Positions 58,837 through 64,000 of a stretch of DNA of 64,000 bases are shown here, piece by piece. Source of the stretch: Pectobacterium peruviense (GTDB lineage: Bacteria > Pseudomonadota > Gammaproteobacteria > Enterobacterales > Enterobacteriaceae). The stretch is from positions 186,001 to 250,000 of the forward strand of contig NZ_LXFV01000001.1 of assembly GCF_002847345.1 (NCBI RefSeq), in the 5' to 3' direction. The translations under genes and the position numbers were made by a program. The first letter of the stretch is position 1. The number at the start of each line of letters is the position of its first letter. The notes beneath the pieces were generated by a model, which did not search any database, was not told the DNA's origin, and saw only the letters and a list, made by a program, of their open reading frames with translations.

Positions 58837-59244
58837 TTACAGCAGGAAATCGTCTAACGATTTACCTTGCTCTTCGATTGCTTTCTTGATTACTGCTGGA
58901 GTACGACCTTGACCAGTCCAGGTTTTAGCTTCACCGTTCTCGTCAATGTATTGATATTTTGCCGGACGGGCAGCGCGTTTGCTTTTACCTGCAACTTTCA
59001 CTGAACCTAAAGATTGCAATAATTCGTTAGGGTCAATACCATCGGCAATCAGCATATCGCGGTATTGTTGCAATTTACGCGCACGTTCTTCAACTTCAGC
59101 CTGAACCTGGGTATCTTCTTCGCGGCGTTCATTAACCACGACTTCCAGTTTTTCCAGCATTTCTTCCAAAGTATCCAGGGTACATTCTCTTGCCTGGGCA
59201 CGCAGAGTACGGATGTTGTTAAGAATCTTTAGTGCTTCGCTCAT
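58837..59244 (-). CDS. hns: nucleoid protein H-NS
   Basis: A 135-residue global silencer of AT-rich and acquired DNA. N-terminal coiled-coil oligomerisation domain (1-80), linker, and C-terminal DNA-binding domain with [12 protein letters not shown] around residues 108-119, whose QGR loop enters the minor groove. 393 bp of AT-rich DNA upstream should hold the promoter. Confidence 0.98.
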   Translation of the reverse strand: MSEALKILNNIRTLRAQARECTLDTLEEMLEKLEVVVNERREEDTQVQAEVEERARKLQQYRDMLIADGIDPNELLQSLGSVKVAGKSKRAARPAKYQYIDENGEAKTWTGQGRTPAVIKKAIEEQGKSLDDFLL

Positions 59245-59637
59245 TGTGATAATCTCAAATTAATATTATTGGTGGCGTGTAGTGTGATAATAGAGTGCTA
59301 TTTTCTTTTCTGCAATAGTCAAATTTGTAAGTTTGTTAAAAAACATCATTTTTAAAACAGAACTCACATCGTATGTTACATAAATATAAATACTTTCCTG
59401 TTATCAAAAAAATACATTTTGTATGCCGTTTTTCTCTCTCAAACGACAGTGAATGGCTTATTGATGCCGCGCCGTTGTTATAAGGAATGTTTATATCTTT
59501 TATCGTAATGGTTAGCCAGTGGCGGCCGTATGGACAAGATATGGTCGGGGAATAGCCCATTGCACAGCATGAAGACGAGTTGTTACAATAAGTTTTTACG
59601 ACACGACGATCATATAGCCTGTGTTTGGAGTAGCTGA
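59245..59637. other. hns-tdk divergent intergenic region
   Basis: 393 bp, AT-rich near hns (59280-59420), without a supported gene. An open frame on the minus strand (59336-59707) overlaps the start of tdk and looks random. Confidence 0.55.
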
Positions 59638-60234
59638 GTGGCCCAACTTTATTTTTATTATTCTGCAATGAATGCAGGGAAATCGACGGCGCTATTGCAG
59701 TCGTCATATAACTACCAGGAACGCGGGATGCGCACGCTGGTGTTCACCGCAGAAATAGATAATCGGCATGGAGTAGGGATAGTAAGTTCACGGATCGGTC
59801 TTTCTTCCCCAGCATTATTGTTTAATCCGCAGACATCCTTATTTGAACTGCTGGAGAAAGAGCACCGCACTCAGCCCGTAGATTGTGTATTAATTGACGA
59901 ATGTCAATTTTTAACCCGCGAGCAGGTGAACGAGCTTTCCGATGTCGTGGACCAATTAGATATCCCGGTATTGTGTTACGGGTTGCGTACTGATTTTCGT
60001 GGTGACTTGTTTTCCGGGAGTCACTATTTATTAGCGTGGGCTGATAAGCTGATTGAGTTAAAAACGGTCTGTCATTGCGGCCGTAAAGCCAACTGTGTAT
60101 TGCGGTTAGATGCGCAGGGTAATGCCGTCCACGAAGGAGAGCAGGTCGTTATTGGTGGCAATGAGAGTTATGTTTCTGTGTGTCGTAAGCATTATAAAAT
60201 TGCGTTGGGATTAACCCGTAAGGAAAGCGTGTAA
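59638..60234 (+). CDS. tdk: thymidine kinase
   Basis: Phosphorylates thymidine and deoxyuridine in salvage. 198 residues (E. coli 205). P-loop [10 protein letters not shown] (9-18), Mg-binding DECQF, lasso-domain zinc cysteines in [11 protein letters not shown] and [11 protein letters not shown] start at 59638 with GGAG eight bases upstream. Confidence 0.97.
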   Translation: MAQLYFYYSAMNAGKSTALLQSSYNYQERGMRTLVFTAEIDNRHGVGIVSSRIGLSSPALLFNPQTSLFELLEKEHRTQPVDCVLIDECQFLTREQVNELSDVVDQLDIPVLCYGLRTDFRGDLFSGSHYLLAWADKLIELKTVCHCGRKANCVLRLDAQGNAVHEGEQVVIGGNESYVSVCRKHYKIALGLTRKESV

Positions 60235-60300
60235 GGCGGTTAAATATCCGGCTTGCGGGATGATTAATAAACGGTGCATTGAGACCTGCGCGTGTAATAA

Positions 60301-60331
60301 AAATGCCCAACCTTAAAAGCGTTGGGCATTT
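60301..60331. terminator. bidirectional terminator between tdk and adhE
   Basis: AAATGCCCAAC / GTTGGGCATTT with a 9-base loop, serving convergent tdk and adhE. Confidence 0.85.
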
Positions 60332-60369
60332 GTAGTGGACTAAACGATGAGGCCGTAACGGCTTACACC

Positions 60370-63045
60370 TTAATGTGCGGCTTTCTTGCCAGTTTTGGCG
60401 GCTTTTGCTACAGGTTCAACGGCTTCCGCTTTTACCTCTTCAGAGAACTTACGTCCATAGTAAGTATCCAGCAGAATCTGTTTCAGCTCGGAAATCAGCG
60501 GGTAGCGTGGGTTAGCGCCAGTACACTGATCGTCGAATGCATCTTCTGACAGCTTATCAACCTTGGCCAGGAAATCGGCTTCCTGTACGCCCGCTTCACG
60601 AATGGACGTTGGGATCCCCAACTCGGTCTTAATTTCTTCCAACCAGTTCAGTAATTTCTCGATTTTCTGTGCAGTCCGGTCGCTAGGCGCAGTCAAACGC
60701 AGATGGTCAGCTATCTCTGCATAACGGCGACGCGCTTGCGGACGGTCATACTGGCTGAATGTCGTCTGTTTGGTCGGGTTGTCGTTCGCGTTATAGCGAA
60801 TCACGTTAGAGATCAGCAGGGCGTTAGCCAGGCCATGCGGAATATGGAACTCCGAGCCCAGTTTATGCGCCATTGAGTGGCAGACGCCGAGGAATGCGTT
60901 GGCAAACGCGATACCTGCAATCGTCGCAGCGTTATGCACGCGCTCACGGGCAACCGGGTTTTTCGCACCGTCACGGTAGCTGTCTGGCAGATTTTCCTTC
61001 AGCAGCTTCAGCGCTTGTAACGCCTGTCCGTCTGAATATTCATTTGCCAGCACGGAAACATAGGCTTCCAGTGAGTGTGTTACGGCATCGAGTCCACCAA
61101 ACGCACACAGTGATTTCGGCATGTTCATTACCAGATTGGCATCAACAATCGCCATATCCGGCGTCAGCGCATAGTCCGCCAACGGATATTTCTGCCCCGT
61201 TGCATCGTCGGTCACGACGGCAAACGGCGTGACTTCGGAACCGGTACCGGATGTGGTGGTAATCGCCACCATTTTGGCTTTGACGCCCATTTTCGGGAAT
61301 TTATAGATACGTTTACGGATATCCATAAAGCGTAGTGCCAGCTCTTCGAAGTGTGTTGTAGGGTGTTCATACATCACCCACATGATCTTCGCGGCATCCA
61401 TTGGAGAACCGCCACCCAGCGCAATAATCACATCAGGCTTGAAGGAGTGCATTTGTTCCGCGCCTTTGCGTACGATGCTCAGTGTTGGATCCGCTTCAAC
61501 TTCAAAGAAAACTTCGGTTTCCAGTCCGTGCTGTTTCAATACGGAAGTTACCTGATCGACATACCCGTTATTGAACAGGAAGCGATCCGTCACGATAAAT
61601 GCGCGTTTTGCGCCATCGGATGCGACTTCTTCAAGTGCGATAGGCAGTGAGCCACGACGGAAGTAAATGGATTTAGGAAGTTTATGCCACAACATATTCT
61701 CTGCTCGCTTGGCTACCGTTTTCTTGTTGATCAAGTGCTTCGGACCGACGTTTTCGGAGATGGAGTTTCCGCCCCATGAGCCACAGCCCAGCGTCAGAGA
61801 CGGAGCGAGTTTGAAGTTGTAGAGATCGCCGATACCACCTTGAGACGCCGGTGTGTTAATCAGGATACGCGCCGTTTTCATCATATTACCGAAATGATTC
61901 ACGCGCTCTGGCTGATTGTCTTGATCGGTGTACAGACACGATGTGTGACCGATGCCACCCATTGCGACCAGCTTTTCCGCTTTAATGACGGCATCATTGA
62001 AGTCTTTCGCTCGGTACATTGCCAGCGTTGGAGACAGTTTTTCATGGGCAAACGGTTCGGATTCATCGACTGCCGTCACTTCACCGATCAGCACTTTGGT
62101 GTTTGCAGGGACGGTGATGCCTGCCATTTCGGCGATCTTCGGTGCTGGTTGGCCAACAATGTCGGCATTCAGTGAACCGTTTTTCAGCAGAATGCTTTGT
62201 ACGGCATGAAGTTCTTTGCCTTTCAGCATGTAGCCGCCGTGGGTAGCAAAACGCTCACGCACGGCATCATAGACGCTGTCTACCACGATGACTGACTGCT
62301 CTGATGCACAAATGACGCCGTTATCGAAGGTTTTCGACATCAGGATAGAGGCAACGGCACGCTTAATATCCGCCGTTTCGTCAATAACAACGGGGGTGTT
62401 ACCGGCACCTACGCCGATCGCTGGTTTACCTGAACTGTATGCCGCTTTCACCATACCCGGTCCGCCGGTAGCCAGAATCAGGTTGATATCCGGGTGGTGC
62501 ATAAGCTGGTTGGATAAATCGACGGACGGTTGATCGATCCAGCCGATGATATCTTTCGGGGCACCTGCGGCAATCGCGGCTTGCAGAACAATGTCTGCGG
62601 CTTTATTGGTCGCGTTTTTTGCTCGTGGATGAGGAGAGAAGATGATCCCGTTACGGGTCTTCAGGCTGATCAGCGCTTTAAAAATCGCGGTAGAAGTGGG
62701 GTTGGTGGTGGGAACAATACCGCAAATCAGGCCAATAGGCTCTGCAATCGTAATGGTACCGAAAGTGTCATCAGTAGAGAGGACGCCACAGGTTTTTTCA
62801 TCCTGATAGGCGTTATAAATGTATTCGGATGCGAAGTGGTTTTTGATGACTTTATCTTCGACGATCCCCATACCGGATTCAGCAACTGCCATTTTTGCTA
62901 GCGGGATACGGGCATCCGATGCCGCGAGTGCGGCAGCACGGAAGATCTTATCCACCTGTTCCTGACTGTAAGTGGCAAATTCCTGCTGTGCCTTTCTTAC
63001 TCTTTCGACCAGTGCGTTAAGTTCAGCAACGTTGGTTACGGCCAT
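60370..63045 (-). CDS. adhE: bifunctional aldehyde-alcohol dehydrogenase
   Basis: Anaerobic conversion of acetyl-CoA to ethanol in two NADH-dependent steps; forms spirosomes. 891 residues, same as E. coli. N-terminal CoA-acylating aldehyde dehydrogenase (about 1-440; catalytic Cys near 246 in VICASEQ) and C-terminal iron alcohol dehydrogenase (about 450-870; ALGGGSPMD, HSMAHKLGSEFHIPHG with iron His residues). Low-complexity Lys/Ala tail. Long leader region upstream fits complex control. Confidence 0.98.
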   Translation of the reverse strand: MAVTNVAELNALVERVRKAQQEFATYSQEQVDKIFRAAALAASDARIPLAKMAVAESGMGIVEDKVIKNHFASEYIYNAYQDEKTCGVLSTDDTFGTITIAEPIGLICGIVPTTNPTSTAIFKALISLKTRNGIIFSPHPRAKNATNKAADIVLQAAIAAGAPKDIIGWIDQPSVDLSNQLMHHPDINLILATGGPGMVKAAYSSGKPAIGVGAGNTPVVIDETADIKRAVASILMSKTFDNGVICASEQSVIVVDSVYDAVRERFATHGGYMLKGKELHAVQSILLKNGSLNADIVGQPAPKIAEMAGITVPANTKVLIGEVTAVDESEPFAHEKLSPTLAMYRAKDFNDAVIKAEKLVAMGGIGHTSCLYTDQDNQPERVNHFGNMMKTARILINTPASQGGIGDLYNFKLAPSLTLGCGSWGGNSISENVGPKHLINKKTVAKRAENMLWHKLPKSIYFRRGSLPIALEEVASDGAKRAFIVTDRFLFNNGYVDQVTSVLKQHGLETEVFFEVEADPTLSIVRKGAEQMHSFKPDVIIALGGGSPMDAAKIMWVMYEHPTTHFEELALRFMDIRKRIYKFPKMGVKAKMVAITTTSGTGSEVTPFAVVTDDATGQKYPLADYALTPDMAIVDANLVMNMPKSLCAFGGLDAVTHSLEAYVSVLANEYSDGQALQALKLLKENLPDSYRDGAKNPVARERVHNAATIAGIAFANAFLGVCHSMAHKLGSEFHIPHGLANALLISNVIRYNANDNPTKQTTFSQYDRPQARRRYAEIADHLRLTAPSDRTAQKIEKLLNWLEEIKTELGIPTSIREAGVQEADFLAKVDKLSEDAFDDQCTGANPRYPLISELKQILLDTYYGRKFSEEVKAEAVEPVAKAAKTGKKAAH

Positions 63046-64000
63046 AATGCTCTCCTGATAAATGTTAAACTCTTTCAGTCAATTGTTCGCCGGATAGAAC
63101 AGTATAGATAAACGAGCGGGGTACGTTTCCGTTACCAAGCTATTCTTTCCTGCCGACCTCACGTTAATTGACTCAAAGAGCTTGTCAGACGCCGTTATGG
63201 CGCGATTTCTACTTTTTAAAATACTGTAACCGCCGATATCGTAAATTTTTGAAATATTGTTTTGAAAATAGGTCAAAATTAAGAGGATTTACGCGTTCAC
63301 TACGGTATGGAATGAGCATACCTATTTGTGGGTGCCTTTTTTGTGATCAATATCGAATTTTCTTTAAGCTGACACCATTCAGCATGATAGTGTTGATAAT
63401 CAATATCATTCATTGAGTAAAGACGGGCGCTTTTCTACTCACAACGGAGCGGGAAGGTAGAATCGACGGCGGTGATGCCGATAATTGTCGGCGTCAATTC
63501 CGAGCTCAGCCTGTTCGTATAATAGAGACAACCCGTCGTATAAAACGTGTTCGTATAAATATTGCTTATATCTTAATCGGGTTAGTTATTTTACGTGCCG
63601 CCTATCGCTGGGAGGTTGGGGACCATAAAGCGTGTATGGTTAGTAATGGAATTGTTAAAATAATAACATTTCGTTCAGATAATGACGCGGATAGGTAAGC
63701 ATGCGTCATCATTTTTGTGCTGTGAAAATGATGAAACCCACTACGATGTTTTTTTGTTCAAAATCTATAAATTGCTGAATATTTAAAAAATACTTGCAAA
63801 ATAAGATAAAAGACATTGATTATCATGGGGTTAATGTTTGTATCACGCTATTGCAATAAAACATCTACCCGCCTGTAGTAAAGAAAATTAAGCAACATCA
63901 ATGTAAAAATATTGGCGAATGTGTCCGCTTTTGATAGCTTCGAGTGTCGACCTGTTATTCGTTATTCACCCATAAATTAATTTTATGATTTATTTGGATA
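63046..64000. other. non-coding region upstream of adhE
   Basis: 955 bp to the window end with no supported gene; AT-rich in the last 300 bp. The adhE promoters and a long leader are expected here. A Fur-like sequence GATAATCAATATCATTCAT (63395-63413) agrees with the 19-bp Fur consensus at 13 positions. The short open frames look random. Confidence 0.5.

Overview
The window reads as the chromosome of an enterobacterium close to Pectobacterium (soft-rot Pectobacteriaceae). Nearly every protein aligns by eye with its Escherichia coli K-12 counterpart. Gene order follows three E. coli blocks placed side by side, and the intergenic repeats are ERIC elements. The species call is inference from gene content; I ran no search. 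I see no rRNA, prophage, IS transposase or CRISPR array.

Block 1 (1-34079). It opens with the 5' part of the mannose PTS gene manX and, divergently, yoaE. A small accessory module follows: a secreted isochorismatase-like hydrolase, an NAD(P)-binding oxidoreductase and a divergent LysR regulator. Next come sdaA, nudL-pabB, yoaH, yoaB, yoaA, tsaB, yeaY, fadD and rnd, then minCDE, ycgL-ycgM-ycgN, a lipoprotein and a 65-residue protein where E. coli K-12 has hlyE-umuDC, then dsbB, nhaB, fadR and ycgB. Between ycgB and dadA (adjacent in E. coli) lies an inserted seven-gene operon on the minus strand (27185-32082): a phosphofructokinase-like kinase, an ascorbate-type PTS (IIB, IIC, IIA), an unknown 92-residue protein, a P-loop kinase and a LacD/YihT-type aldolase. 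Two CRP-like sites lie upstream. It looks like a complete import, phosphorylation and aldol-cleavage route for a sugar that cannot be named from sequence. A 269-bp ERIC element carrying two related hairpin-rich insertions sits between this operon and dadA. dadX does not follow dadA.

Block 2 (34111-52485). A Bcr/CflA-type exporter, a hemerythrin-domain protein with an NsrR-like operator, yeaG-yeaH with a sigma-54-like promoter, mipA, yeaE, yeaD, gapA, msrB, yeaC, the pncA-ansA pair, sppA, ydjA, topB-ynjH and xthA.

Block 3 (52688-64000). A tandem glycine riboswitch controls a TRIC-family membrane protein, and an ERIC end appears to be built into its first aptamer. tRNA-Tyr follows, with a repeat of its 3' end 140 bp downstream as in E. 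coli rtT repeats. Then come purU, ychJ, rssA, rssB, galU, hns, tdk and adhE, and 955 bp with no gene.

Themes: cell division placement (minCDE), fatty acid control (fadR plus a FadR site at fadD), stress physiology (rssB, hns, yeaGH, ycgB), central carbon flow (gapA, adhE, galU, sdaA) and peripheral sugar uptake. The least explained parts are the 27-32 kb operon, the ERIC variants, the 2.8-5.3 kb module and the small genes at 21-22 kb.
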